Positions 51,368-59,868 are shown, counted from the stretch's first letter. The stretch is DNA of 64,000 nt from Candidatus Bathyarchaeota archaeon (GCA_026014745.1 JAOZHS010000001.1:992001-1056000), one strand, 5' to 3'. Numbers and translations are program-made. Notes: a model not told the origin generated them from the letters alone.

Positions 51368-52276
51368 GTGAGTTTTACTAACCGTAACTCTCCCCCTATC
51401 CGTGAAGTTGCTACAAAGTCTATTTATACCCTAAAAGTTCAACAAAGCAAACTTGAACAGGCCAGTTTCCGCCTCAAAGAACGCGACCGAATCCTGTTCG
51501 AAACCTGCATGGGCGCACTCAAAAAGAACAACAAAGAAAGAGCCGCCATATGCGCAACTGAAATTGCGGAAGTCCGCAAATTAGTCAAATTCCTCTACAA
51601 CGTTCAATTAGCTATTGAACGTGTTATTATGCGTCTTGAAACAATCAAGGAACTAGGCGACATCGTTTCGGATCTTAAGCCTGCGTTGAAGTTGCTTCAA
51701 GGCGTTTCTCAAGAGCTTTTCCAAGTTTTACCTGACGTTAGCACTGAACTTAACAATGTTAACTCAGCCATCCAAGATACGCTCCAACAAACTAAACTTA
51801 CCACTGATGAGAACATCGTTGGCGTGGGCAGAAAAACAGAAGCCGGCGAAGAAGTCCTCAAAGAAGTCCACTGCTTTATGGAGCAGAAACTCAGTGAAAC
51901 TTTGCCTGAACCACCTGTGTCGGCGCCTGTTAAGCAGAAAGCCCCTGTTGCTCCTGTTCGGGAGATGGTGGCGTTGGCTGCGAGTACCTCTCAGGTGTTT
52001 GGTACCAAAACCACTGAGGAGGAATCAGGGTTTGACCCCGAGAAGGCCCTGTTCTCCTATAAGAAGTCTGAAATTAAAGAGTTCCAGCTAAAAGTGCAGA
52101 AACCTAAACCCAACCTTGAAGAAGTCCTCTTAGATTATGTGCGAAAGATGAATGGCGAAATCGATTTAGGCAGATGCAGTAGTGAATTGCAGACATCAAA
52201 CGAAGAAATTGAACGTGCCCTCGAAGGTTTGGGGGCCAAAGGTAAAATCAAGATAGAGTTACGGTCGCCTGAATAG
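51368..52276 (+). CDS. cdvB: ESCRT-III-like division protein CdvB with winged helix
   Basis: The 302-residue protein has an ESCRT-III core (residues 10-165, 'RDRILFETCMGALKKNNKERAAICATEIAEVRKL'), a Pro/Ala-rich linker where CdvC MIT-binding motifs lie in this family, and a C-terminal winged helix from about residue 245 ('LEEVLLDYVRKMNGEIDLGRCSSEL', then 'EIERALEGLGAKGKIKIEL'). The winged helix binds CdvA in known systems. It starts at GTG 51368 with GGAGG about 10 bases upstream. Confidence 0.93.
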   Translation: MSFTNRNSPPIREVATKSIYTLKVQQSKLEQASFRLKERDRILFETCMGALKKNNKERAAICATEIAEVRKLVKFLYNVQLAIERVIMRLETIKELGDIVSDLKPALKLLQGVSQELFQVLPDVSTELNNVNSAIQDTLQQTKLTTDENIVGVGRKTEAGEEVLKEVHCFMEQKLSETLPEPPVSAPVKQKAPVAPVREMVALAASTSQVFGTKTTEEESGFDPEKALFSYKKSEIKEFQLKVQKPKPNLEEVLLDYVRKMNGEIDLGRCSSELQTSNEEIERALEGLGAKGKIKIELRSPE

Positions 52277-52297
52277 GCATAAAGGAGAAAACATGAC

Positions 52298-53488
52298 GTG
52301 AGCGCTTCAAACGAACTTGAAAAAGCAGCAACAGCCTACGCCCTTGACGCGGTACGGCTTGATAAGCAGGGACAGAAAGGCAGAGCAATAACCCTCTACC
52401 AAAAAGCTATAGAGAGCCTTCTGCAGCTCGTCCAACTTTACCCCGAATATGGTTTAAACAAAGTCTACGTTCAACGCGCAATCGCGTATCAGGAACGTAT
52501 CAAAGCCCTTCAAGGCGCAGTTTCCTCCCAAGAGATGAATCAGGCAGCTAACGAAGACAGCGATGGCGGCAATGGCGGCGCAACCATGGACGGCAGCAAC
52601 GGCGGCGGCTTAGCAAAACCCAACGAGGAACTCGTAGTCACCGAGAAACCCAAAGTGAGCTGGGCAGAAGTCGTCGGGTTAGATGTTGCCAAAAAAGCCG
52701 TAAAAGAAGCCATCGTTTACCCTGTGCAGCGTCCAGATTTGTTTCCGCTGGGTTGGCCACGTGGCATTTTGCTGTTCGGTCCTCCGGGCTGTGGAAAAAC
52801 TCTTTTGGCAGCGGCTGTTGCAACTGAAATCGACGCCAGCTTCTACTCTATTGATGCAGCTTCGATTATGTCGAAGTGGCTTGGTGAGGCAGAGCAGAAT
52901 GTTGCTAAGCTCTTTGGGTCGGCACGTAAAAACGCTACAGACGGCAAACCTTCAATCGTGTTCGTTGATGAACTTGACTCATTGATGGGTACTCACAGTA
53001 ACGAGGTCGGCGGCGAAATCCGCGTTAAGAACCAGTTCCTCAAGGAAATGGACGGTATCGTAGACAAAGGAAAAGCACTCCACGTCTACGTCATCGGCGC
53101 TACCAATAAGCCTTGGGATCTTGACTGGGCTTTCATTCGACGGTTCCAGAAACGTATCCTTGTGCCCCTCGCTGACCACGGGACACGGCTTAACATGCTT
53201 AAGCATTATTCCAGTAACCTGCAGATTAGTTCCGATGTTGACTTGCATGAACTTGCACGCCTCTCAGAAGGATTCAGCGGCAGCGACATTCGCGACGTTT
53301 GCCAATCTGCCCAGCTGAGCCTTATCGGCGAGTTCTTTGAGTCGGGCAAGGCTATGGACAAGGCAGCGACGCCTCGGCCTTTGACGATGGCTGACTTCCG
53401 CCAAATCCTTGAAGAACGCAAGCCTTCGGTTTCGCTGGATATGCTCTCGATGTATAACCGCTGGTTTGAGGCATTCAAGGCACTATAG
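52298..53488 (+). CDS. cdvC: Vps4-like AAA ATPase CdvC
   Basis: The 396-residue protein has an N-terminal MIT domain (residues 3-75), a Gly/Asn-rich linker, and an AAA ATPase with Walker A 'GPPGCGKT', Walker B 'IVFVDELDSL', sensor 'VIGATN' and Arg finger region 'FIRRFQKR', ending with the Vps4-type C-terminal helix. It remodels and disassembles CdvB polymers. It starts at GTG 52298. The ribosome site AAGGAG (52282-52287) also serves an ATG at 52293 that opens a two-codon frame whose TGA overlaps the GTG. Confidence 0.94.
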   Translation: MSASNELEKAATAYALDAVRLDKQGQKGRAITLYQKAIESLLQLVQLYPEYGLNKVYVQRAIAYQERIKALQGAVSSQEMNQAANEDSDGGNGGATMDGSNGGGLAKPNEELVVTEKPKVSWAEVVGLDVAKKAVKEAIVYPVQRPDLFPLGWPRGILLFGPPGCGKTLLAAAVATEIDASFYSIDAASIMSKWLGEAEQNVAKLFGSARKNATDGKPSIVFVDELDSLMGTHSNEVGGEIRVKNQFLKEMDGIVDKGKALHVYVIGATNKPWDLDWAFIRRFQKRILVPLADHGTRLNMLKHYSSNLQISSDVDLHELARLSEGFSGSDIRDVCQSAQLSLIGEFFESGKAMDKAATPRPLTMADFRQILEERKPSVSLDMLSMYNRWFEAFKAL

Positions 53489-53520
53489 ACGCAAAATAAT
53501 ATGGAGGGCAAAAAGAAAAG

Positions 53521-53633
53521 CTGGCATGGGTTGGGTGGACAGGTTTGGAGAACAATAATTTTTTCTCGCTCTCCCTTCTCCCCCCTCAAACTATCTCCAG
53601 ACCCCACAAACCTCTAAATCCAACCCATGCCCC
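53521..53633 (+). ncRNA. Candidate structured RNA or elaborate terminator after cdvC
   Basis: GGCATGGGTTGG (53523-53534) pairs perfectly with CCAACCCATGCC (53620-53631). Nested inside are AGGTTTG (53541-53547) with CAAACCT (53607-53613), and GAGA (53548-53551) with TCTC (53594-53597), giving one long interrupted hairpin with a large T- and C-rich loop. A TATA-like AAAATAATATGG at 53493-53504 would place transcription start close to 53521-53530, where the outer stem begins. It lies between convergent genes, so a terminator role is also possible. The rest of the 53489-53767 gap holds no gene. Confidence 0.5.
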
Positions 53634-53767
53634 CACTATGTTTTAGCTTCTTAGCCTTTTGAGAATCCCCTATTGACCTCAAAGACCGCCCCCTATATCA
53701 TTTAAACTATAACTATGCTGTGAGCCTTTAGGGCATTTTTATGTCGCTGTGTGGACGAAAATGTCTT

Positions 53768-54643
53768 TTAGTGACTTTCCAAGTTTTCTATTCTGCGCTC
53801 TAATAACGAAATTCTGCGACGCATTATTGCGATAATAACTACCAAAGCTATCACAACAACCGTTGTTACGGTTGTAACCATTATCGTCCCGTTTTCTGGC
53901 GATCCTTTTGGTTGGGTGGCTTGTTGGTTTGGGGTTGCTGGGGGGTTTTGTGTGGGTTGTGTTGTTGGTTTTGGTGAAGCGGAGGAGCTTGGGGCTGTTT
54001 CAACTTGTGTTGGTGGGTACCAACCTGGACCTGGCGGTAAGTTTCCAGCGTAAACCATTCGACCGTCAGTCCAACCACTTGATACACCTGTGAAACTGAA
54101 AGTAGGTTTGAATCCTGGAACCGCGGATGTTACCGTGTAATATCCAAATACTGCTTGTACACGGAACGCCATCCACCTTCCCGAGTTATGTGGGAATAAC
54201 AGTATATGGTCTTCCCACATGCGATAGTCTCCAAAATAAATGGTTAAAGTCGTGTCTTCTGAGGTAGATGGCTGCCTACCCATAGCATAATAATTTAACC
54301 ACTGCGCATTCGCTGTTTCGGGTAATATGATATTTAAATTATTTTCATCGGTGAAGTTTAATCCTCTTAGGGGAAAATATTCTGCATCGGGAAAAGTATA
54401 GCTAACATTAAAGTACAGTTCATAGTCTTGACCCGTAACTGGGTCCTTGTATGGCGCAACGTCTTGGTTCTTCACACAGATATGGACAACATGGGCCTCG
54501 CCGTAGTGATCATCGTATTTAATCGATATAATTTCTGGTGTCGCTGGTTTAGGGGCAGAAGCGTGTGCTGGTTGAACTGTTAAGGTCATAGTTACTGTAA
54601 GAAAGAGCATTAATAGTGACGTAAGCGTCTTGTAGTCTGCCAT
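53768..54643 (-). CDS. Secreted, membrane-anchored surface protein
   Basis: 291 residues with a signal peptide (cleavage near 'AHA-S'), a beta-rich external domain of about 190 residues, a Pro/Thr/Gln-rich stalk (about 220-250), a membrane helix ('TTVTTVVVIALVVIIAIM') and a short cytoplasmic coiled tail ('RRRISLLERRIENLESH'). The design matches the proteins at 14369 and 25665. The external domain is not recognised. Confidence 0.7.
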   Translation of the reverse strand: MADYKTLTSLLMLFLTVTMTLTVQPAHASAPKPATPEIISIKYDDHYGEAHVVHICVKNQDVAPYKDPVTGQDYELYFNVSYTFPDAEYFPLRGLNFTDENNLNIILPETANAQWLNYYAMGRQPSTSEDTTLTIYFGDYRMWEDHILLFPHNSGRWMAFRVQAVFGYYTVTSAVPGFKPTFSFTGVSSGWTDGRMVYAGNLPPGPGWYPPTQVETAPSSSASPKPTTQPTQNPPATPNQQATQPKGSPENGTIMVTTVTTVVVIALVVIIAIMRRRISLLERRIENLESH

Positions 54644-54801
54644 ACATTTTTCTTAGGTTTCGGTAATAATAAGAAGGTTTCAGTTAAGGTTTCTTGACTA
54701 TTTTTAGTCAAATTATTTTGACCAACCTTTTCATATTTTAGGGGGAAATTTGCATAAATAGTAAATATTGGTTGTTTCATATTTGATTCTGGTGCTACGT
54801 T

Positions 54802-54975
54802 GTGGTTGAATACGTCAAGGGTCCTGAACCTGACCGGTGGCACTGGTACAAATCCTGCATGCAGTATCCCCGCGTTGCAATCAGTCGACGCATCAACCGA
54901 CCCTCCTCTGACCTTTGTGACGAATGCCTCGATATAGAAGCCAGAGAACTTAGAAAAGCAGCCGTTGTCACCTAA
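54802..54975 (+). CDS. Small Cys-containing protein, 57 residues
   Basis: From GTG 54802 a frame of 57 codons ends at TAA 54973-54975. It encodes aromatic 'WHWYKSCMQYP', a basic stretch 'SRRINRPSSD' and 'LCDECLDIEARELRKA', giving a single Cys followed by a C-x2-C pair, compatible with a partial zinc knuckle. A TATA-like GCATAAATAGTAAATA near 54752-54767 lies upstream. It is divergent from the surface-protein gene. The family is not recognised, and it was too short for simple length cut-offs. Confidence 0.5.
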   Translation: MVEYVKGPEPDRWHWYKSCMQYPRVAISRRINRPSSDLCDECLDIEARELRKAAVVT

Positions 54976-55036
54976 ACAGCGTTCATCTAAAAAATTTCAG
55001 AAGAAAAGATAGAATACTTCCTATTCAGGAAAATAG

Positions 55037-55138
55037 CTATTGTTTGCCTGCTTTCTTGGCGCAGGCGTCGCTGCAATATTTCTGTTTAGCGTTAAAGGTG
55101 GTGTAGGCTTTTTTGCATATTGGGCATTTCTTCTCCAA
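55037..55138 (-). CDS. Tiny treble-clef zinc-finger protein, 33 residues
   Basis: On the minus strand TTG 55138 is preceded by a strong GGAGG with a 7-base spacer, and the frame ends at TAG 55037-55039. The product has C-x2-C at residues 5-8 ('KCPICKKAY') and C-x3-C at residues 22-26 ('KYCSDACAKK'), a compact treble-clef finger with a basic end. The whole protein is one zinc finger. It lies 55 bases downstream of the membrane protein gene on the same strand and may share its transcript. Confidence 0.65.
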   Translation of the reverse strand: MEKKCPICKKAYTTFNAKQKYCSDACAKKAGKQ

Positions 55139-55193
55139 ACAACAACCTCCTACACCACAGTGTGCCTCTGCGGGGTAAAAGTTTTTCCCAACT

Positions 55194-55973
55194 CTACGCC
55201 CCAATCAACGCATGCCCAATCAGAAGCACCGCATACAAGGCAGCGCCCAAAAGGAAAAACGCCCAGCTATTCCGCCGAAAACTCGACGGCAACTCATTAC
55301 GTATGGCGTGATAGAGAATAACGCCTGAAACGAATGCAAGCATAACGTAGGCCGTGGCGATGGTTTCAGGCCAAAACACAGACGCAGCCCAACCCAAAAG
55401 CGGAACCACCGCCATAACGTAACGACCCACCCCAATTTGGAGGCGTTTGTAGTGTTCCAGCATAGATTCGTTCTCGATGAAAAGATGCATCGAAACTGCT
55501 ACAAAAAACAGCAAGGCGGTTACGGTTCCCGTGTCGAATTCAAAGATGAAGATGAAACTAACTATGAAGTTGGGTAAGGCAACGGTGAAGAGGTGAATGT
55601 AAAAGACGCGTTTTGAGGCTTGCGTGCTCTTTATGTCCTCTCCTTGGGTTGTGCGTTGCCGCCGTGACTTAACCGCCACATGCTCTAAAACAAAAAACAG
55701 CAAAAACCCAACCAGCACAACCAAAAAGATGGCGTCTTCATAGAGCGCGATTAAGGGTACACTGTTGCCTAACTGTTTTAGGTATAGGCTGGATTGTTCA
55801 AGGCTGGGCAGTAAATCCAAAAACACGTAGCTAACGGTTATGCCGCCAAAAAAAGATAAGACCTTGGTTTTGTGTTCGCCTATATAGTGGCTTATTTTGT
55901 AGGTGAAAAAATTGATTAATGCAAAAACAACCGCGCCTATAAACGAGAAAACGATTACTTCAGGAGTCGGCAT
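55194..55973 (-). CDS. Multi-pass membrane protein, possibly ZIP-like
   Basis: 259 residues with seven to eight hydrophobic helices and a charged cytoplasmic loop ('VAVKSRRQRTTQGEDIKSTQASKR') in the middle. The pattern 'GGITVSYVFLDLLPSLEQ' and the acidic/His helix 'MHLFIENESMLEHY' resemble ZIP metal transporters, but the classical HN-x3-D and HE-x2-HE metal motifs are absent. The function is therefore uncertain. It lies 17 bases downstream of the next gene. Confidence 0.6.
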   Translation of the reverse strand: MPTPEVIVFSFIGAVVFALINFFTYKISHYIGEHKTKVLSFFGGITVSYVFLDLLPSLEQSSLYLKQLGNSVPLIALYEDAIFLVVLVGFLLFFVLEHVAVKSRRQRTTQGEDIKSTQASKRVFYIHLFTVALPNFIVSFIFIFEFDTGTVTALLFFVAVSMHLFIENESMLEHYKRLQIGVGRYVMAVVPLLGWAASVFWPETIATAYVMLAFVSGVILYHAIRNELPSSFRRNSWAFFLLGAALYAVLLIGHALIGA

Positions 55974-55990
55974 AGAAACTGTCCTGAGGC

Positions 55991-56290
55991 TTAAACGGGC
56001 TCCGTGGATTCTGTGGATTCTGGCGCTGGGGTTTTAGGAGCTTCCGGCGAGGCTTTAGGCTTAAATGACAAATTCAACTTCACCGACAAATCATACTGAC
56101 CGTTTGATTTGCTTAACGAAAAATTGAATCCCTCCACCGTCACCTTCATCGGTTCTCCACTCGGCGACATATCCCGGATGCTATCCACAAAACTCCGCAC
56201 CTTACCAATTATTTCATTCACATCTAAGCTGCTGCTTTCAACTTTTTCTGTGTCTGATTCTGACTTGCGAACCTCTATCTCAACCAACAT
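55991..56290 (-). CDS. Hypothetical 99-residue protein
   Basis: Acidic N-terminal helix, a central beta-rich segment ('VTVEGFNFSLSKSNGQYDLSVKLNLSFKP') and a Pro/Ala/Glu/Ser-rich disordered tail. No signal peptide or membrane helix is seen. AGGTG lies just before the ATG at 56290. It may be in an operon with the membrane protein downstream. The family is not recognised. Confidence 0.6.
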   Translation of the reverse strand: MLVEIEVRKSESDTEKVESSSLDVNEIIGKVRSFVDSIRDMSPSGEPMKVTVEGFNFSLSKSNGQYDLSVKLNLSFKPKASPEAPKTPAPESTESTEPV

Positions 56291-56369
56291 TTCACCTCCA
56301 AAACGCCAAGAAATAGAGCAATAAAAACAGGTTTAAAGATGTGTGACTGCGCAGGCACAAGCACACGTT

Positions 56370-56828
56370 TTAACGTACGATTATAACTGGGCAGGGCGCC
56401 GTGTGAGCGACTTTTTCGCTTATGCCGCCTAAGCCAAGAAACTCTTTCATTCGACCAGTCCCCGCATGACCAACCACAACCACGTCGAAGGCGCCGTCTT
56501 TGGCTTCTGCCGCTATTTCTGTGGCTGCTTCGCCTTCTCGGAGCTTAAACGATGTTTGAACCTTCGATTTTGTCTCTTCAACGTGTGTTCGGGCTCTGTT
56601 GATGATTTCTTCATGAAACTCCCAAAGGTCCCTTGCCATAGCCGCGGAGCTTTCATTTACGTATCCTTCAGGACCTACTTGCGGAAGAACCGCAACCACC
56701 GCTGAAGACTCAGAAACATTGAGCACCTCTAAGGCGGCGCTGTATTTTTCTGCAAAATCTAAAGCGAAATCTAGTGCTTTCCAGGAATTATCGGAACCAT
56801 CCACTGCAACCAAAACTTGCTTAATCAA
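56370..56828 (-). CDS. Universal stress protein (UspA family)
   Basis: The 152-residue protein has the Usp fold: 'VLVAVDGSDNSWKALDFALDFA' at the start and the ATP-binding motif G-x2-G-x9-G-x-S near the end ('GHAGTGRMKEFLGLGGIS'), followed by 'CPVIIVR'. It probably binds ATP and acts in stress or persistence. It is a single gene, possibly the first of the minus-strand series to 55037. Confidence 0.92.
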   Translation of the reverse strand: MIKQVLVAVDGSDNSWKALDFALDFAEKYSAALEVLNVSESSAVVAVLPQVGPEGYVNESSAAMARDLWEFHEEIINRARTHVEETKSKVQTSFKLREGEAATEIAAEAKDGAFDVVVVGHAGTGRMKEFLGLGGISEKVAHTAPCPVIIVR

Positions 56829-56964
56829 AGTTTACCACAAAAAAATACTGCTTTTTACGCATTTAGCTCTTTGCGTCCTTGCTGATTTCGGGTTTAATTG
56901 TGGTTAGCCTTTAATAAGTGTGAACTGTAATCTATAACTCAACAAGTTCACTGAGGGCTCACCG

Positions 56965-58608
56965 ATAAATAAGCATAACAAACTCCTATCTGTACTGCTT
57001 ATTTGCCTAGTGGTATTACCCATATTCTGCGCGGTTTCCTTTGTTCCCGCTTCTACAGCCGCAACTGAGGATACTAAAAAGGCAGGCACTTGGAGCACCT
57101 TAGCCGAGATGCCAACCCCCCGTGCAGGCTTCGGTGTTGCCGTGGTAGGTGGAAAAATCTACGCCATCGGCGGCACAAGCGGCGACAATGAATACCTCAA
57201 CACGGTTGAAGTGTATAATCCTCAAACTAACATTTGGTCAACATGTATGCCTATGCCTACTCCCCGAAGCGGCTTTGCCATCGCAGTCTACAACAACAAA
57301 ATCTATGTTATAGGCGGCACAGTGGGCAACGGCTACTTAGGCAACAACGAAGTCTATGACACCGTAACCAATTCTTGGCAAACCAAAACCTCCATGCCCA
57401 CGCCCAGAGCCGACTTATCCGCCAGCGTCGTTGATGACCAATTCTATCTTATCGGCGGAAAAAAATACTCAGGCATAAACCCCTACTACAAAGAAACTGA
57501 CCTAAACGAAATCTACAACCCCGTCAATGATACTTGGACCACGGGGCCATCTATGACTACCGCCGTGGAAGGCTACGCTTCTGCGGTGCTTAACGGCAAA
57601 ATCTACATCTTAGGCGGCTCCTCCCAGTCCGCTGCAGCAGATAACAGCGTGGTGACGGATGCAAGCCAAGTTTTCGACCCTCATACAGGCATCTGGAATT
57701 TAACAACAAGACTGCCCGATGCAACCAGCTCCGCCGCGGCTGTAGCCACCACGGGGCTTATGGCGCCCCAAAGAATCTACTTCCTCGGCGGCTACACGGA
57801 CGAATTCTCAGCACAAACCGTAGTGTACTTCCCAGAAAACAGCTCTTGGAACCTCGCCCAAGACATGCCCACTGCCAGAGCTAACCTGTGCGTTGCCACG
57901 CTCAACGACTTAGTCTATGCGATTGGCGGTTTGAGCGGTGGAGAGGTTTTAGCAACCAACGAGGTTTATACGCCTTATGAATTTGGTACGGTTGCGCCCA
58001 AACTTCAGATTACTTCCCCAACAAACAAAACCTACGCCTCTGTCACCCTTACATTCACAGTCAATCGGGGCGCACAGTGGCTGGGTTACAGTGTTGATGG
58101 CGGCTTAAATGTCACAGTTACTTCGGCTACGCAGCTGTTTGGTCTCGCACAGGGCGGACACCGCGTAGTCATGTACGCTAACGACAGCGCCGGTAACATG
58201 GGTGTTTCAGACACGGTGTACTTCTCGATTGACACTTTGCCCCCCACAGTAAACATAATCCTGCCACAGAACGTCTCTTACCAAGAAACTGATATCCAAC
58301 TCCAATTCATTACCAACGAAAACGTGACTTCGCTGGCTTACTGCTTAGACAACAAAGAAAACGTCACCATCGTCGGTAACGTCACGCTACCCGCGCTTTC
58401 TGAGGGTTCCCATAAACTCACGCTTTACGCCAGCGACGAATTAGGCAACTCTGACTCCTACACTGTATACTTTAGCATCACACCCTTCCCAACAGTTTTG
58501 GTCGTGGCTATAATTACCATTGCAATCATCATCGGCGCCGGCGGCTACATATTCATAAAACGCAGAAAAACCCCCACAGCAAACCTCACCACCACTTCAT
58601 CGACATAA
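56965..58608 (+). CDS. Kelch-repeat surface protein, probably starting at ATA
   Basis: The mature protein has at least six kelch blades (residues about 45-330, each with 'I.GG' strands), a region with Ig-like extracellular modules (340-500, 'SPTNKTYASVTLTFT'; 'LPPTVNIILPQN') and a C-terminal membrane helix with 'KRRKT' tail. The first standard start is GTG 57010, but that removes the positive end of the signal peptide. The frame is open back to 56938, and ATA 56965, 7 bases after GAGGG (56953-56957), would give a complete signal peptide 'NKHNKLLSVLLICLVVLP'. I give the ATA start as the more likely one. Confidence 0.75.
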   Translation: MNKHNKLLSVLLICLVVLPIFCAVSFVPASTAATEDTKKAGTWSTLAEMPTPRAGFGVAVVGGKIYAIGGTSGDNEYLNTVEVYNPQTNIWSTCMPMPTPRSGFAIAVYNNKIYVIGGTVGNGYLGNNEVYDTVTNSWQTKTSMPTPRADLSASVVDDQFYLIGGKKYSGINPYYKETDLNEIYNPVNDTWTTGPSMTTAVEGYASAVLNGKIYILGGSSQSAAADNSVVTDASQVFDPHTGIWNLTTRLPDATSSAAAVATTGLMAPQRIYFLGGYTDEFSAQTVVYFPENSSWNLAQDMPTARANLCVATLNDLVYAIGGLSGGEVLATNEVYTPYEFGTVAPKLQITSPTNKTYASVTLTFTVNRGAQWLGYSVDGGLNVTVTSATQLFGLAQGGHRVVMYANDSAGNMGVSDTVYFSIDTLPPTVNIILPQNVSYQETDIQLQFITNENVTSLAYCLDNKENVTIVGNVTLPALSEGSHKLTLYASDELGNSDSYTVYFSITPFPTVLVVAIITIAIIIGAGGYIFIKRRKTPTANLTTTSST

Positions 58609-58617
58609 AAACTTGTG

Positions 58618-58640
58618 CCCAAAGAGTTTCTTGGGTTTTT
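58618..58640 (+). terminator. Hairpin plus T-run after the kelch gene
   Basis: CCCAA (58618-58622) pairs with TTGGG (58631-58635), extended by a short inner match, and is followed by TTTTT (58636-58640), 10 bases after the kelch stop. This resembles an intrinsic terminator. Confidence 0.55.
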
Positions 58641-58692
58641 AGGAGTAAATTTTAAGTAAACATAAATCAACCCCTACGAGTAGGTCATTAGT

Positions 58693-58944
58693 GTGCCATA
58701 CGCAATCGATTACGCCCTAGGTGAACAAGCCGACTGCAGCTCCCAAATAGTCATAGCTGACCGCATCTTCTACGTCAAACTCTTCAACTCCACTGCTCCT
58801 CGTTACTTTTCAGGCGACCAACAGGGCATAATTCAAAAAGAAATCTCTCAAACGGAATTTGAGCTTTGGATAAACGTCTTAGCTGACAGCGACTCTGATG
58901 TAGCCGAAATCCAACGAAAACTTGCAGTAGGCAAAAAATATTAA
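58693..58944 (+). CDS. Hypothetical 83-residue protein
   Basis: A small soluble protein starting at GTG 58693, mixed alpha/beta, with one Cys and no clear motif. Its stop abuts the stop of the convergent Fe-S protein gene. A TATA-like TTTTAAGTAAAC at about 58650-58661 lies about 30 bases upstream, consistent with a near-leaderless transcript. The family is not recognised. Confidence 0.55.
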   Translation: MPYAIDYALGEQADCSSQIVIADRIFYVKLFNSTAPRYFSGDQQGIIQKEISQTEFELWINVLADSDSDVAEIQRKLAVGKKY

Positions 58945-59868
58945 CTAATTCTCAAGTAGTGCCGAGAGGTTTCGTGGCATCTCGTTGAAGTAATCAGTTA
59001 ATCCTAATTGTTTTATCTTCTCCAATAGGTTTCTGGGTGCCTGCTCGGGGGATGTGCCTTTGAGTAGCATCGTGGTGTCTTCTTGGGTGAATTCCACTGT
59101 TTCCTCCACTTTTGCTATGTAGGACTTATTTTCGGGGCATGCGGTTTGGCATCGAGTACAGCCCACCAAACAGTTGTGCCACTGCGGTTTTATCCACTCA
59201 GGAAAGGGGATTTTGCCGTCTTTTTCGTTGTGATAAGTGAGGCATCTGTCTTGGTGCAGTAAGAACCGTTCTTTGTCTATGGCGCCGGTGGGGCAAGCGT
59301 TTCTGCATAAATCGCACTCGATGCATTGGTCAAGCATTTTTGCTTCTTGCCAGAGGGTTTCTTCGCTTGGCATATCTGAGTACAGCGCGGTGAAGCGCAC
59401 AAAACTTCCCATACCCTCCACGTAGGCGATGTTGTTGCGCCCATACCTCGCCAAACCACTTGATACTGCCAACAGCTTTAGCGGCAAAAAAAGCGGGGCT
59501 GTTCTAAACCCCACTTGCCCAACCGCCTCGGTGACCAACTGCTCCACACGCATCCGCTTCTCGTCAAACGCCGAGTAAATCGGAGGCACAATAAACGTAT
59601 GCTTCTTGTTTTTCCAATCAAAAATTGCCTTCTTAGGTGACCGCGGCATTGCAACAATAATTAGTGATTGGGCATCTTTGAGTTCTGGCGGCGGAGTAAA
59701 TTTGAATCGGGTTAGGATTTCTTTTGTGAATGCCTCGTCAAACTCTTGTCCCTCGCTGCGTCGCTTGAGTTCTTTTTGCATCTTGGCTAGGCAACTTAGC
59801 GATGTAACGGTTACTTTGTTTTCTTCGCGGGTAAGTTTTTGAAAATTGCATTTCGCAGCCATAAACAT
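58945..59868 (-). CDS. QueG-like double 4Fe-4S protein
   Basis: 307 residues. The N-terminal half resembles epoxyqueuosine reductase ('RYGRNNIAYVEGMGSFVRFT' in place of the cobalamin-binding QueG segment), and the C-terminal half has two 4Fe-4S motifs: 'CIECDLCRNACPTGAI' and 'CLVGCTRCQTACP'. It lacks the HEAT repeat of long QueG forms. A reductase using an electron chain through both clusters is likely; cobalamin use and substrate are unproven. ATG 59862 (Met3) is an alternative start. Confidence 0.75.
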   Translation of the reverse strand: MFMAAKCNFQKLTREENKVTVTSLSCLAKMQKELKRRSEGQEFDEAFTKEILTRFKFTPPPELKDAQSLIIVAMPRSPKKAIFDWKNKKHTFIVPPIYSAFDEKRMRVEQLVTEAVGQVGFRTAPLFLPLKLLAVSSGLARYGRNNIAYVEGMGSFVRFTALYSDMPSEETLWQEAKMLDQCIECDLCRNACPTGAIDKERFLLHQDRCLTYHNEKDGKIPFPEWIKPQWHNCLVGCTRCQTACPENKSYIAKVEETVEFTQEDTTMLLKGTSPEQAPRNLLEKIKQLGLTDYFNEMPRNLSALLEN

